Below are positions 1 through 8,113 of a stretch of DNA of 21,719 nt, piece by piece. The stretch spans positions 1-21,719 of the forward strand of contig JAKADF010000005.1 of NCBI GenBank assembly GCA_021820805.1, written 5' to 3'. Source of the DNA: Bacillota bacterium (GTDB lineage Bacteria > Bacillota > Bacilli > Alicyclobacillales > Alicyclobacillaceae). The translations under genes were made by a program, and so were the position numbers. The notes under the pieces are model-generated. The model was not told the origin of the DNA. It did not search any database and worked only from the letters and a program-made list of their open reading frames with translations. How positions within the stretch are numbered: the stretch's first letter is position 1; the number at the start of each line of letters is the position of its first letter.

Positions 1-83
1 TTCAGTTATCAAGAGTAAGGAGTTGTAATGTTTACAGTAATTATGTTTTACAGTGATTGTGTATGGTTAATTATGTATGGAAA

Positions 84-115
84 GCGCAAGGGGATAAGCA
101 GATTTCCTCCTGCGC
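84..115 (-). terminator. Candidate terminator hairpin after the CBS gene
   Basis: Arms GCGCAAGGGG and CCTCCTGCGC pair over 10 positions with one mismatch and one G-T pair around a 12-nt loop, 22 bases past the CBS gene's stop on minus. The following T-tract is weak (CTTTCC), so termination efficiency is uncertain. Confidence 0.4.
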
Positions 116-136
116 GCATGCTGATTTTCAAACTGT

Positions 137-652
137 TTATTCTGGCAGAGTGAGGAACTCTTTTACGACAGCACGAACAACGTCACCTCTGCTTATGATT
201 CCGACAAGAACGTTGTCCCGCACGACTGGAACCTTTTTAATGCTCCGCTTCGCCAGGATATCGGCAACGGAAACTAAGCCGTCGTCTTCTTTCACTTTAA
301 TAACTTTTTTTACACCGACGTCGAGTACGTTTTTATTACATAAATTTAATGCGTTCTTTTTAAATTCATCAACTTCTTCTGCAGGGAGACGAACTTCATC
401 AGCAACTGGAACATCAAGGCCGTAGTAATATCCAAGCATGGAGACCCAAGATGCAAAACCTGAGTTTGTAGTTCTTCCAAGGTGACGCATTATATCACCG
501 TCGCTGATGTATCCAAGGAGACGGTTTCCATTATCGACAATTGGCATTCCGCTGATTCGATAATGTGCGAACTTCTCTAACGCTTTTTTTACGATGTCAG
601 TTTTCTGGACTGAATACACATTGTGAATCATAATGTCTCTGACTTTTAACAT
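137..652 (-). CDS. Two-CBS-domain protein
   Basis: A 171-residue soluble protein with a pair of CBS domains (about residues 1-62 and 105-168). The first has the typical 'RISGMPIVD' and 'GYISDGDIMR' strands, the second 'VPVVRDNVLVGIISRGDVVR'. The two are separated by an unusually long linker of about 40 residues. CBS pairs (Bateman modules) bind adenine nucleotides or related ligands and usually regulate a partner; stand-alone ones like this have no assignable reaction. The start is the ATG at 652, because AAGGAGG lies 8 bases upstream of it. A longer reading from an in-frame TTG at 673 would place that ribosome binding site inside the gene. It is probably a separate transcript from the MFS gene, 124 bases upstream. 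Family assignment is secure; ligand and partner are unknown. Confidence 0.9.
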   Translation of the reverse strand: MLKVRDIMIHNVYSVQKTDIVKKALEKFAHYRISGMPIVDNGNRLLGYISDGDIMRHLGRTTNSGFASWVSMLGYYYGLDVPVADEVRLPAEEVDEFKKNALNLCNKNVLDVGVKKVIKVKEDDGLVSVADILAKRSIKKVPVVRDNVLVGIISRGDVVRAVVKEFLTLPE

Positions 653-776
653 AGTATAAGCCTCCTTTTGCAACGGACAAGCCTGGTGCAGAAGAGAAAC
701 ATTAAAGCTTAAGTTAATTATATATCAGTATTCATGTAAGTTGCTGAGTTGAATCGTGGACAGATCTATCTTTGTC

Positions 777-2246
777 TTACTTTTCAACGAGAGATTGTAA
801 TTTTACCTTCTTCAGCTTTTGTCTATTTTCGCCTCTAAGCAAGGATGCGAACATGCCGATGAGTGTTGCAATCATCAAAGTTGCGAACGCATATCGATAT
901 CCAATCACGATTAGATTCAAATCAGAAGCGGGCAGTGATGCGGCGGATCCTGCAAAAATGACTGCTTTTAGTCTTGCTGGAAGCGCAGCAGTTACAATCA
1001 TGAGTACAAGTGCAGTGCTTAGCACTTGCCCCATGTTGTTTAACATTGAGCGAACACCGTTTGCGATACCCCGTCGATTCTCTGATACTCCAGACATAAT
1101 CGTTGTTGTATTTGGTGTGAGAAAGAGACCGGAGCCAAGGCCAACAAGGAGCATCCCAGTTCCTTCTAACCAATAGGAAGTGTTTGGACTAAGTGTGGCT
1201 GCCAATATAAATAGTCCAACGGTTGATCCAGCAAGTCCTAAAGATGACAATAGACGGGCGCTGTATTTTTTCGTGAGACTGCCGGCAATAGGTGAGATAA
1301 GTATCATTCCAATTGTAACAGGGAGGACTTTAAACCCTGCTTCAAATGCATTTTCTTTGTACGCGACTTGATAAAACAAAGCGATGAGCAATATGACAGC
1401 AGTCATTGAAAATGAGTTCAGAAATGTTGCGATGTTCGCCATCGTAAAAGGCCTTTTGTGGAACATAGCAAAGTCAACCATTGGTGAGGGTGCCCGGCTT
1501 TCGACAAGTATGAAGACAGGAATGAGGATAATAAATAAAGCAAATCCAGAAATAACTGCAGGGCTGCCCCATCCTAAAATGCTGCCTTCAGAAAGAGATG
1601 TGATAAGTCCTGAAAGGGATGCGAAAATGATTAAGCCGCCGGTTAAATCGACTTTTTCGCGAGATTTTGAATGTGAAATGTCACGCAGAATGGCGAACGC
1701 AAGAAAAAAATCAATTAGGCCGATGGGAACATTAAACCAGAATACCCACCGCCAACCGAGCGTGGATGCCATAAGGCCTCCTAAAACGGGACCCAGCAAT
1801 TGGGCGCTTGAGGCCACTAAAACGTTGATGCCAAGACCAGATCCTAATAGTTGTCTAGGGAATGCATCTGTGATAAGTGCAGTTGTGTTTGTGATTAGAA
1901 GTGCTCCGCCAACTCCTTGAATTGCTCGAAGTAGAATAAGGGTTGTTATGTTTGGAGAAAATCCAACGAGAAAACTTGAGAGTGTAAAAGTGATAAGACC
2001 GATTAAGTAAAGTCTTCGTCTGCCGAATATATCCGCAAATTGTCCGAAAACCAAAATCAAGATGGTATTGACGAGCATATAAGAAAGCAAAATCCAGTTT
2101 GATGCAATAACACCCGCGTGAAAATGCTGACTTACAATTGGGAGTGCAACGTTTAGGGATCCTACATTTAACAGTACAAGAAGCACACCGAGGCTGGTTA
2201 CGGATAAGACGAGCCAAGGATAACGTGTATCGGAGCGTAAATTCAT
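777..2246 (-). CDS. MFS efflux transporter, DHA2 (14-TM, EmrB/QacA-like)
   Basis: A 489-residue integral membrane protein, the usual length for 14-TM drug:H+ antiporters of the DHA2 family, which export toxic compounds using the proton gradient. Visible motifs are 'GSLNVALPIVSQHF' in TM1, motif A 'GQFADIFGRRRLYLIG' (residues about 67-82), motif B 'LRAIQGVGGALL', and motif C 'LLGPVLGGLM' followed by 'GWRWVFWFNVPIG'. The TM1 aspartate common in this family (LDxTIVNVALP) is replaced here (NVGSLNVALP). The ATG at 2246 is preceded by GGAAAGAAGG. A convincing promoter lies directly upstream and the gene seems monocistronic. No regulator gene is adjacent. The substrate cannot be read from the sequence. 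Confidence 0.93.
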   Translation of the reverse strand: MNLRSDTRYPWLVLSVTSLGVLLVLLNVGSLNVALPIVSQHFHAGVIASNWILLSYMLVNTILILVFGQFADIFGRRRLYLIGLITFTLSSFLVGFSPNITTLILLRAIQGVGGALLITNTTALITDAFPRQLLGSGLGINVLVASSAQLLGPVLGGLMASTLGWRWVFWFNVPIGLIDFFLAFAILRDISHSKSREKVDLTGGLIIFASLSGLITSLSEGSILGWGSPAVISGFALFIILIPVFILVESRAPSPMVDFAMFHKRPFTMANIATFLNSFSMTAVILLIALFYQVAYKENAFEAGFKVLPVTIGMILISPIAGSLTKKYSARLLSSLGLAGSTVGLFILAATLSPNTSYWLEGTGMLLVGLGSGLFLTPNTTTIMSGVSENRRGIANGVRSMLNNMGQVLSTALVLMIVTAALPARLKAVIFAGSAASLPASDLNLIVIGYRYAFATLMIATLIGMFASLLRGENRQKLKKVKLQSLVEK

Positions 2247-2271
2247 TTAGATGCCTTCTTTCCAAATCACT

Positions 2272-2301
2272 ATTATTGTTCGAAACGGAACGACTTGTCA
2301 A
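2272..2301 (-). promoter_or_regulatory. Promoter and possible operator of the MFS gene
   Basis: On minus: perfect TTGACA (2296-2301), an 18-base spacer, then AATAAT (2272-2277, five of six consensus), 25 bases before the MFS start codon. The spacer contains the inverted repeat GTTC-N6-GAAC (2278-2291), a likely position for a repressor site of a drug-responsive regulator. The promoter is seen directly; the operator is inference. Confidence 0.7.
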
Positions 2302-2573
2302 AAGTCACATTTATTCGACAGTGTGGTATGAGTTCGCATTGATTACAATATGGTTAAAAACCGCACTGTGTAGGGAATAATACCTTGTGGAAAATGAAAA
2401 ATCTTGTCTGCTCGTGAGAATTCATGATGTCGAAACAAAGGAAATGGTCAGATCAATTTGAGGCTTAACAGGTCTCATGTCCTATTTCGAGCCTAAAAAC
2501 AAGTGAGTTTGGCGCATAGTTGTAACCAGAAATCAGCGAGTGGCATATGGATATACATAAGCTTCTAAAACAC

Positions 2574-2607
2574 ATCGACGTGAGTGAAAACTCCCTCTTA
2601 CGTTGAT
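2574..2607. terminator. Second hairpin downstream of redox operon
   Basis: ATCGACGTGAG pairs with the complementary arm ending at 2607 over 11 positions (including two G-T pairs), loop about 12 nt, followed on plus by TTTAAAT and on minus by TGTGTTTTAG. It could act on either strand; on minus it backs up the hairpin at 2622-2655. Confidence 0.45.
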
Positions 2608-2621
2608 TTTAAATATAGATT

Positions 2622-2655
2622 GAGGCAGGCAGCCTAAATTCCGGCTGCTTGCCTC
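2622..2655 (-). terminator. Terminator of the pgb-apbE-ferric-reductase operon
   Basis: GAGGCAGGCAGCC and GGCTGCTTGCCTC form a 13-bp GC-rich stem with a single G-T pair and an 8-nt loop, 27 bases past the last stop of the minus-strand operon. The tail on minus is AATCTATATTT, moderately T-rich. Confidence 0.65.
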
Positions 2656-2682
2656 ACTTTATCATCATTGATTGTTTGATGA

Positions 2683-3339
2683 TTACCTCGCTTGAGGCTT
2701 TTGTTTACTTTTGCGAATTCGCTTCAATACCAACAGAATGAACAGAGTGGTTGGTATCAAATAGATAAGAATCGCCCATTCACTTGTACTATCCGTTCCG
2801 GTAAGTATTCCGTGCATTGTGACGAGAATAAACATAGGGAATGAGGCGTAGTGAACTTGGCGCCAAGCTTTAACACTAATTTTTTCCCGAAAGTAAGATG
2901 TAACGACGATGAGGACCAATCCGTATAAGGTAAGGATACCAAACCCAGTAAACAAAGGGCGGTATTGGTCCGTAAATGGTACTAGAATTGTTGCCCACGA
3001 AAAGGGGATACTTGTATCCTGATGGAGACCCCAGAGGTGAAAGAATAAAAAAGGCAATATCAAGAGAGATGCAAATTGGTGCATTTGCGTCACAAATCTT
3101 CGAAGTCTCAGCTTATCCCAGATGGAACTAGTGGTTGAAACCCCAAGCAGTACGGTTATTGATAGGAGCCCATAAGCTGTAAACCCTGCTGACCTTGCCA
3201 TATACCAGTAGAATTTATTTGCGAGTGCTGGTGCTGGATCAACAATACGTGTTGTCAAATACGCTCCAGCGATGATGAGGGCGGTCATTATGAAAACGAG
3301 AATGAGCGGTGGACGTTGCGTTTCGTTTACGAGCTCCAT
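2683..3339 (-). CDS. Ferric-reductase-like haem b membrane protein
   Basis: A 218-residue protein with about six membrane helices, matching the ferric reductase-like transmembrane domain (YedZ/MsrQ/NOX superfamily), which carries electrons across the membrane on b-type haems. Candidate haem ligands are the histidines in 'VTQMHQFASLL', 'FFHLWGLHQD', 'WRQVHYASF' and 'ILVTMHGILTG', paired on successive helices as the family requires. There is no fused FAD/NAD(P)H domain, so electrons must come from quinol or a separate flavoprotein. The start ATG at 3339 overlaps the end of apbE by 13 bases and has GAGGTGAT seven bases upstream, so the two are probably translationally coupled. A K/R-rich C-terminus ends the protein in the cytoplasm. 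It could be MsrQ-like, but no MsrP gene is in view. Confidence 0.82.
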   Translation of the reverse strand: MELVNETQRPPLILVFIMTALIIAGAYLTTRIVDPAPALANKFYWYMARSAGFTAYGLLSITVLLGVSTTSSIWDKLRLRRFVTQMHQFASLLILPFLFFHLWGLHQDTSIPFSWATILVPFTDQYRPLFTGFGILTLYGLVLIVVTSYFREKISVKAWRQVHYASFPMFILVTMHGILTGTDSTSEWAILIYLIPTTLFILLVLKRIRKSKQKPQAR

Positions 3340-4247
3340 GGATGAATCACCTCACCGCTGGATTTTACAATTACGAAACCGCTCGTCTTTTGTTGTTTCA
3401 ACCATCGTAAACCCGTCTTTGAGCCTAAAATTAACCCAACCTTAGCCGTGATTTCAGCATCAACAAGGCTTTGACAAATCACGGTGCAAGATACGATATC
3501 CGTATCAACAGGGCGGCCGAGAAATGGGTCAATGATGTGGTGCGAGGTTTGTCCGTCATGCGACCATTTACGACGATAAATACCGCTAGTTGCCACGCAT
3601 GCACTCGACACGTCAAGGTTTAGTAAATCGTTCTCTGAAGCAAACGGATTAGCAATAGCAACACACCATGGCAAATCTCCATTTTTTCCTCTACAAACCA
3701 TATCCCCGCCTGCATTACACAAAAACTGAGTATAACCGGCTTTCTCGATTTCAAGTGCAGCCTGTTCGACAATCCAGCCTTTTGCGATACCGCCCAAATC
3801 AATTTTATAGCCAGGTTCCAGTCGGACCCTGGCATGGTTCATATCGAGTTCAAATGGGCATTTCGTGGGCGGGATAAAAGGAACCGCAATAACGAGCGGT
3901 TTTGGAGACTCATCCATGCCGATTTTTTCAAACGATACATTGTAACCGATGTGTTCCATTACATTTCCAAGGCAGGGATTATAGACACCGTTTGTTCGCA
4001 GATAGGCTTGCTCTGCCAACTGCAATATTTTTAGTGTATCTTCGTGAATATCAACGAAATGTCCAGGCTTACGATTGATTTGACTGATTTCACTGTCGCT
4101 TTGAAACCGTGACAATCTGGCCTCAAGGTCTGCAATTCTATCTTTAGCCCGTTCTATGGCTAGGTTCATCATGTAATCGTCGTTAAAATCTGCTCTAATG
4201 GTAATTTGGACATCTGTGCCCATTGCCCGGAATGTTACAGTTTTCAT
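3327..4247 (-). CDS. apbE: FAD:protein FMN transferase (ApbE family)
   Basis: A 306-residue ApbE/Ftp-type enzyme, which transfers FMN from FAD to a threonine or serine of target flavoproteins with Mg2+. Family blocks are all visible: 'FRAMGTDVQITI' (6-17), 'RLSRFQSDSEISQIN' (44-58), 'GVYNPCLGNVMEHIGY' (87-102), 'IDLGGIAKGWIVEQA' (149-163), 'NAGGDM' (178-183), 'HHIIDPFLGRPVD' (236-248) and 'DAEITAKVGLILG' (263-275), the likely metal site. It begins directly with the fold and has no signal peptide or lipobox, unlike surface-located Ftp proteins, so it should be cytoplasmic. AGGAG lies 6 bases before the ATG. It sits 29 bases after the peptidoglycan-binding gene and overlaps the ferric-reductase-like gene. 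Pairing with the latter suggests flavinylation linked to membrane electron transfer, but no obvious FMN-acceptor protein is encoded here. Confidence 0.92.
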   Translation of the reverse strand: MKTVTFRAMGTDVQITIRADFNDDYMMNLAIERAKDRIADLEARLSRFQSDSEISQINRKPGHFVDIHEDTLKILQLAEQAYLRTNGVYNPCLGNVMEHIGYNVSFEKIGMDESPKPLVIAVPFIPPTKCPFELDMNHARVRLEPGYKIDLGGIAKGWIVEQAALEIEKAGYTQFLCNAGGDMVCRGKNGDLPWCVAIANPFASENDLLNLDVSSACVATSGIYRRKWSHDGQTSHHIIDPFLGRPVDTDIVSCTVICQSLVDAEITAKVGLILGSKTGLRWLKQQKTSGFVIVKSSGEVIHPWSS

Positions 4248-4276
4248 GGTTATCTCCTATGACTTGATAAATATCC

Positions 4277-4876
4277 TTAGGAGGCAGAAGACCTCGTTAT
4301 TGGTGCCTGTTGTTGACTTAATCCATTGCTTCCCGAATAGCTGTACGATCCGTATGACGGCTGACTGTTCGAGCTGTCATCACCGCCCATATTACTCCCT
4401 GAGTTTCCATCGTCGCCTGATTGAACTAAGTTATTTGCACTGTTGTCTTTGACGGCCTGCCCAATTGCCGTAAGCGTATTGCTGTCAACAGTTCCAGTTT
4501 GAGGCAAGTTATGATCGGCCTGAAATGCCGTAACGGCATCTGCTGTAACTGTTCCGTAATAGTGTGTAGTTCTGTGATGAAAATATCCAAGTTCTGCGAG
4601 TTGCTCTTGAAGAGCACGTACTTGCCTGCCGCTTGAACCGATCTGTAACAAAACTTGGCTCTGGTTTGTACTTGTCGTATTTGAACCAGATGGAGTCGAA
4701 ACGGAAGTTTGCGACGGCTGCTGCGGTGGATTTACTGCAGTACTAATATGGTGCCAAATTGTAAAAAACCCGCCAAAAGCAACGACAGGAGTAGTCCACG
4801 ATAATGTCATTAGCCAAGCACGAAGTTTACGTTCACGACGTTTTCTGGCAAGTTGTTTTTGTTCTTTTTCATCCAT
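4277..4876 (-). CDS. Membrane-anchored peptidoglycan-binding protein
   Basis: A 199-residue protein: a strongly basic N-terminus (K/R-rich, 1-19), one membrane helix (about 20-41), a Pro/Ser/Thr linker (47-75), a PG_binding_1 domain (about 78-138; 'GSSGRQVRALQEQLAELGYF' and 'AVTAFQADHNLPQTGTVD'), then a Gly/Ser/Asn/Gln-rich tail. The topology predicts the domain outside the membrane holding the protein on the cell wall. No catalytic domain is present. The ATG follows an in-frame TAA almost directly; AAGGAG is 13 bases away, a loose spacing. As first gene of an operon with apbE and a ferric-reductase-like protein it may position redox components at the wall, but I find no flavinylation motif (D-x2-S/T-GAT-like) in it. 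Confidence 0.85.
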   Translation of the reverse strand: MDEKEQKQLARKRRERKLRAWLMTLSWTTPVVAFGGFFTIWHHISTAVNPPQQPSQTSVSTPSGSNTTSTNQSQVLLQIGSSGRQVRALQEQLAELGYFHHRTTHYYGTVTADAVTAFQADHNLPQTGTVDSNTLTAIGQAVKDNSANNLVQSGDDGNSGSNMGGDDSSNSQPSYGSYSYSGSNGLSQQQAPITRSSAS

Positions 4877-5149
4877 TTTTTAGGGCACACTCCTTTTTCT
4901 CTACGATAGGCCGCCAAAGTTTTATAGCTTAAAAGCATATTTGTACTAAGATAATCATTGGCTCAGGGTAGTCTGAACGTGTGTGTTTAATTACGTGCGT
5001 TTTTCCCCTGACGAGTTTAAACATCAGGCTAGTATGCATTATAGACTTAGATTATTGAAAAAGAATCGAAATCCGATTGAAGAACCCGGAAGTGTATGGG
5101 AAGGTATAAAATACGATTGTTCAGTTGTCTGGCGGCTTTTTACTTTTGG

Positions 5150-7267
5150 TCAAGTTGAAAGCGGAAAGCGTACGTAAAATACAGTTCCTGTCTTTCCTGT
5201 TTTCACGTTAATTGCTGCGTGGTGCCTTGCAGCTACACTATAACACACAGCTAAACCGAGACCTGTTCCATGTTCTTTCGTCGTGACAAAGGGAGTACCA
5301 AGTTTTTCAAGTAAATCGTCTTTAATTCCGCATCCTTCATCGCAAATCTCAAGGGTAACTTCCTTAGAGTCTGATGACGTTTTAATTGTCATTTTGCCGC
5401 CTGCTGACATTGCCTCCAGCCCATTTAGAACTAAGTTTAAAATGAGTTGTCGAATTTCCTTCTCATCCAATTGTAAAGGAGGGCACTCATCTAATTCCAG
5501 AGTTATATACTTATTTGTGAGTGTGGCTTCTGCTTGTATTAAAGGGAACAGAGTATGTATTATCAAGTTTAAGTTCTGTAATTTTTGGTCTGTTTTCTTA
5601 TTTTTCGCAAGTGCCAAATATTCAGTAATGATTGTATTAGCCCTGTCCAATTCTTCAACCATTAAGTCAATGTAGATAGTGGATGGATTCTTTTTTAGCA
5701 ATTGCAAAAATCCTCGAACTGTTGTCATCGGGTTTCTAATTTCGTGAGCAATGCCTGCAGCCATTTCACCAATTAGGTTTAACCTATCTAACCGCGCAAT
5801 TTCTCTTTCTAAATTTTGCATTTCAGTAATGTCGGTGATAACACTTAAAATGCATGATTCCTCTTGAATTTCAATAGTTTTTGTCGATAGCAATCCTTCA
5901 CGTTTGCCACCAATTTTGGTGAAATAACTTATTTTAGCATTCTGAATATGTCTTGATGCCTCCGTACGAGCGATATCAGTCGAGTATTCTGCTGATTCGA
6001 AAGTCAACCGAAGCATATCATTTGTTATATTTTTTACTTCATCGTAACTATATCCTGTAAAGTTCAGCCAGCTTTCATTTACATCTACATATCTGTAATC
6101 ACGCATTGAACGAATTTCAATCAAGCAGGGACTCGATTCAAAAATTTTTCTAAACCTGTCTAGGATTCGTTCAACTGTATAGTTGGATTCGCGCAGCTTA
6201 TCTGCAATTTTCTGTCGTTCATTACTTTCTTTTTGGAGTTTTTCATTGGCCAACAAGAGTTCATAGGTACGCTCTTGTACTAGCTTTTCTAATTGGTCAT
6301 ACTGTTCTTTTTGTTCTTTTTCAATTTGTTTACGTAGAGATATATCCCTTATGGAGCAAATATAAATGTGCTGGTCACCCAAACTTGCCTCACCAATTTG
6401 AATATCAACAGGGAATATGTTTCCGTTTCTTCGTACAGCTTCAGTTTCTATTAATTTTCCGGTTTCAAATTTTGCCTGGGTGAGAACATTTATAGACAGT
6501 TGCTCTTTTGACTCACACCATAGCCCTGGAAGAAGTGCCTTAATACTTTGTTTTAACAAATCTTCGCTTTTGTACTGAAACATTTGCACAGATGCCGGAT
6601 TCAACGTTAAAATGTTGCCTTTTTCATCGAATGTAACAATCGTGTCTATCGATGTGTCGCTGATTATACGAGCAAGAGCCTCTGTTTTTCGTAATGCAGA
6701 AGTTGTTTTCTTCAATTTTATGTTTGATTCTTCAAGTTCTGATGTACGCTGTTTGAGTAGTTCGTTCTGAAACTCGATGCGCTCGCGATTTTGATAGAGC
6801 TTTACGAATCCCTCAATTTTAAGTTTTAACGTTTCAGGTTGGAACGGCTTGAAAATGTAGTCAATCGCGCCAACAGAGTATCCGTGAAGCACATGCTCTG
6901 AGGCCTGACTAATTGCTGTAATAAAAATAATTGGAATATCCTTTGATTTTTCCCTTGCTTTTATGAACTCTGCCGTTTCAAAACCATTCATTCCTGGCAT
7001 TTGGACATCTAGCAAGATGACCGCAAAATCATTTTTTAGTAAAAGTTTTAAAGCTTCTTCTCCAGAAAGCGCACTGACTAAATTATAATTGGATGTTCCT
7101 AGTACGGCCTCTAGAGCAAGTAAATTTTCAGGATGGTCATCTACCATGAGAATATCTACTTTCTGTTTGGTTGTATTCTGATAAATGTTAGTATAGTTCA
7201 CTTTTGTCGTTTGGGGTTTTATGGTGTCATGCTTGTTTTCACTTGATTTTTCGGTAAAGTTTTTCAT
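5150..7267 (-). CDS. REC-PAS-PAS histidine kinase (sporulation-kinase-like)
   Basis: A 705-residue cytoplasmic kinase with no membrane helix. Order: N-terminal receiver (about 36-155) with acidic pair D43/D44, phospho-acceptor D87 in 'VILLDVQMPG' and K140; coiled coil (160-197); PAS 1 with PAC (196-312); coiled coil (313-365); PAS 2 (370-485); HisKA (about 493-555) with H508 in 'GIAHEIRNPMTTVRGF'; HATPase (595-703) with N611/N615, 'DEGCGI' and 'GTGLGL'. The HisKA and ATPase ends are of the KinA/KinE type. The start is the ATG at 7267 because GAGGAG lies just upstream of it; the in-frame ATG at 7285 has no ribosome site. It overlaps the CheR-like gene by 29 bases. It should receive phosphate on its REC from the upstream hybrid kinase or modulate its own output. 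No downstream regulator is in view. Confidence 0.9.
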   Translation of the reverse strand: MKNFTEKSSENKHDTIKPQTTKVNYTNIYQNTTKQKVDILMVDDHPENLLALEAVLGTSNYNLVSALSGEEALKLLLKNDFAVILLDVQMPGMNGFETAEFIKAREKSKDIPIIFITAISQASEHVLHGYSVGAIDYIFKPFQPETLKLKIEGFVKLYQNRERIEFQNELLKQRTSELEESNIKLKKTTSALRKTEALARIISDTSIDTIVTFDEKGNILTLNPASVQMFQYKSEDLLKQSIKALLPGLWCESKEQLSINVLTQAKFETGKLIETEAVRRNGNIFPVDIQIGEASLGDQHIYICSIRDISLRKQIEKEQKEQYDQLEKLVQERTYELLLANEKLQKESNERQKIADKLRESNYTVERILDRFRKIFESSPCLIEIRSMRDYRYVDVNESWLNFTGYSYDEVKNITNDMLRLTFESAEYSTDIARTEASRHIQNAKISYFTKIGGKREGLLSTKTIEIQEESCILSVITDITEMQNLEREIARLDRLNLIGEMAAGIAHEIRNPMTTVRGFLQLLKKNPSTIYIDLMVEELDRANTIITEYLALAKNKKTDQKLQNLNLIIHTLFPLIQAEATLTNKYITLELDECPPLQLDEKEIRQLILNLVLNGLEAMSAGGKMTIKTSSDSKEVTLEICDEGCGIKDDLLEKLGTPFVTTKEHGTGLGLAVCYSVAARHHAAINVKTGKTGTVFYVRFPLST

Positions 7268-8105
7268 TTGTATCAATCTCCTCATGACAATCAGGATTGC
7301 TTGTTAATGTAATCCCTTCTTTATTACCAAGCCCTAGTACTCCAGATAAACTCAAACTTTCATAAATGAGGTTATGTACGTGATTTTGAAGAGATCTGTT
7401 AAAGTAAATCATCACATTTCGGCAAACTATTACGTGAAATTCATTAAATGAACCATCAGTCACGAGATTATGTTGAGCAAACGTTATGTTCTCACGCAGG
7501 AATGGGTGGAAAGTTACATGCTCGGGAGATGCTGTATAATACTCTGAAAACGCTTTAGTGCCGCCTGCCTGCAGGTAGTTCTTTGTATATAATTGCATTC
7601 GATTTAGAGGGAAGATGCCTTTTTCTGCAGTTCGCAGCACAGATTCATTCATGTCAGTAGCATAAATTCGTGTCCTGTCGTACAGCCCTTCCTCATATAA
7701 GAGAATTGCCATTGAGTAAGCCTCTTCGCCTGTTGAACAACCTGCATGCCAAATTCGAATATCGCTATAGTTTCTTAAATATGGAATCACATTTACTCTA
7801 AAGGAGCGAAAAAAATCGGGATCGCGAAACATTTCCGTTACATTAATAGAGAAATCTGCAAACAATCTATCCATAGTTTCGGAGTCATGAAGAACTTTAT
7901 CCTGAAGTGCAGAAATACTTTGCAGTTTTTCCGTATGAATCCGATGCCAAATTCGGCGGCGAATAGAAGGAAATACGTAATTTCTAAAATCAAAACCATA
8001 GAATCGATAAATTCCGTCAAGCAAAAGTTCGATTTCAATTTTCTCAAGCTCACAATATTCTTCAGTTGTATTATTTGGAAGTATACTCATGTTCATGTTT
8101 ATCAT
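7239..8105 (-). CDS. CheR-type methyltransferase (RsbM-like)
   Basis: A 288-residue SAM-dependent protein-glutamate methyltransferase. Visible are the N-terminal helical CheR domain (about 22-80), 'INVTEMFRDPDFF' (87-99), the SAM-binding 'WHAGCSTGEEAYSMA' (119-133), acidic 'ATDMNESVL' (149-157) and 'VIVCRNVMIYFNRSLQ' (225-240). No chemoreceptor, CheB or other chemotaxis gene is near, so it is unlikely to serve chemotaxis. It lies between two kinase genes: its ATG follows the hybrid kinase stop by 8 bases, with AGGTGA five bases before it. In B. cereus the CheR-like RsbM methylates and dampens the hybrid kinase RsbK, and the same arrangement makes this the best model. That equivalence is inference from domains and gene order. 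Confidence 0.9.
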   Translation of the reverse strand: MINMNMSILPNNTTEEYCELEKIEIELLLDGIYRFYGFDFRNYVFPSIRRRIWHRIHTEKLQSISALQDKVLHDSETMDRLFADFSINVTEMFRDPDFFRSFRVNVIPYLRNYSDIRIWHAGCSTGEEAYSMAILLYEEGLYDRTRIYATDMNESVLRTAEKGIFPLNRMQLYTKNYLQAGGTKAFSEYYTASPEHVTFHPFLRENITFAQHNLVTDGSFNEFHVIVCRNVMIYFNRSLQNHVHNLIYESLSLSGVLGLGNKEGITLTSNPDCHEEIDTNEKLYRKIK

Positions 8106-8113
8106 CGGGTCAC

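Larger units (their letters stand above)
2247..2682. other. Gene-free stretch between MFS and redox operon
   Basis: 436 bases with no supportable gene. It holds the MFS promoter near 2272-2301 and two successive hairpins near 2574-2655 that close the redox operon. Between about 2310 and 2570 I see only AT-rich sequence without an open frame carrying a ribosome binding site. Confidence 0.7.

Noticed and set aside
57..425. 122-codon plus-strand frame opposite the CBS gene
   Set aside because: Low-complexity Ser/Thr product with no ribosome site; it is antisense to a clear CBS protein.
4983..5177. 64-codon plus-strand frame with a GTG start in the gap after the REC-PAS kinase
   Set aside because: No ribosome binding site, overlaps the kinase's 3' end, and the product resembles nothing; kept only as a remote possibility.
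7239..8105. Chemotaxis CheR
   Set aside because: No chemoreceptor, CheA, CheW, CheB or flagellar genes nearby; the two kinases flanking it make an RsbM-like role more likely.
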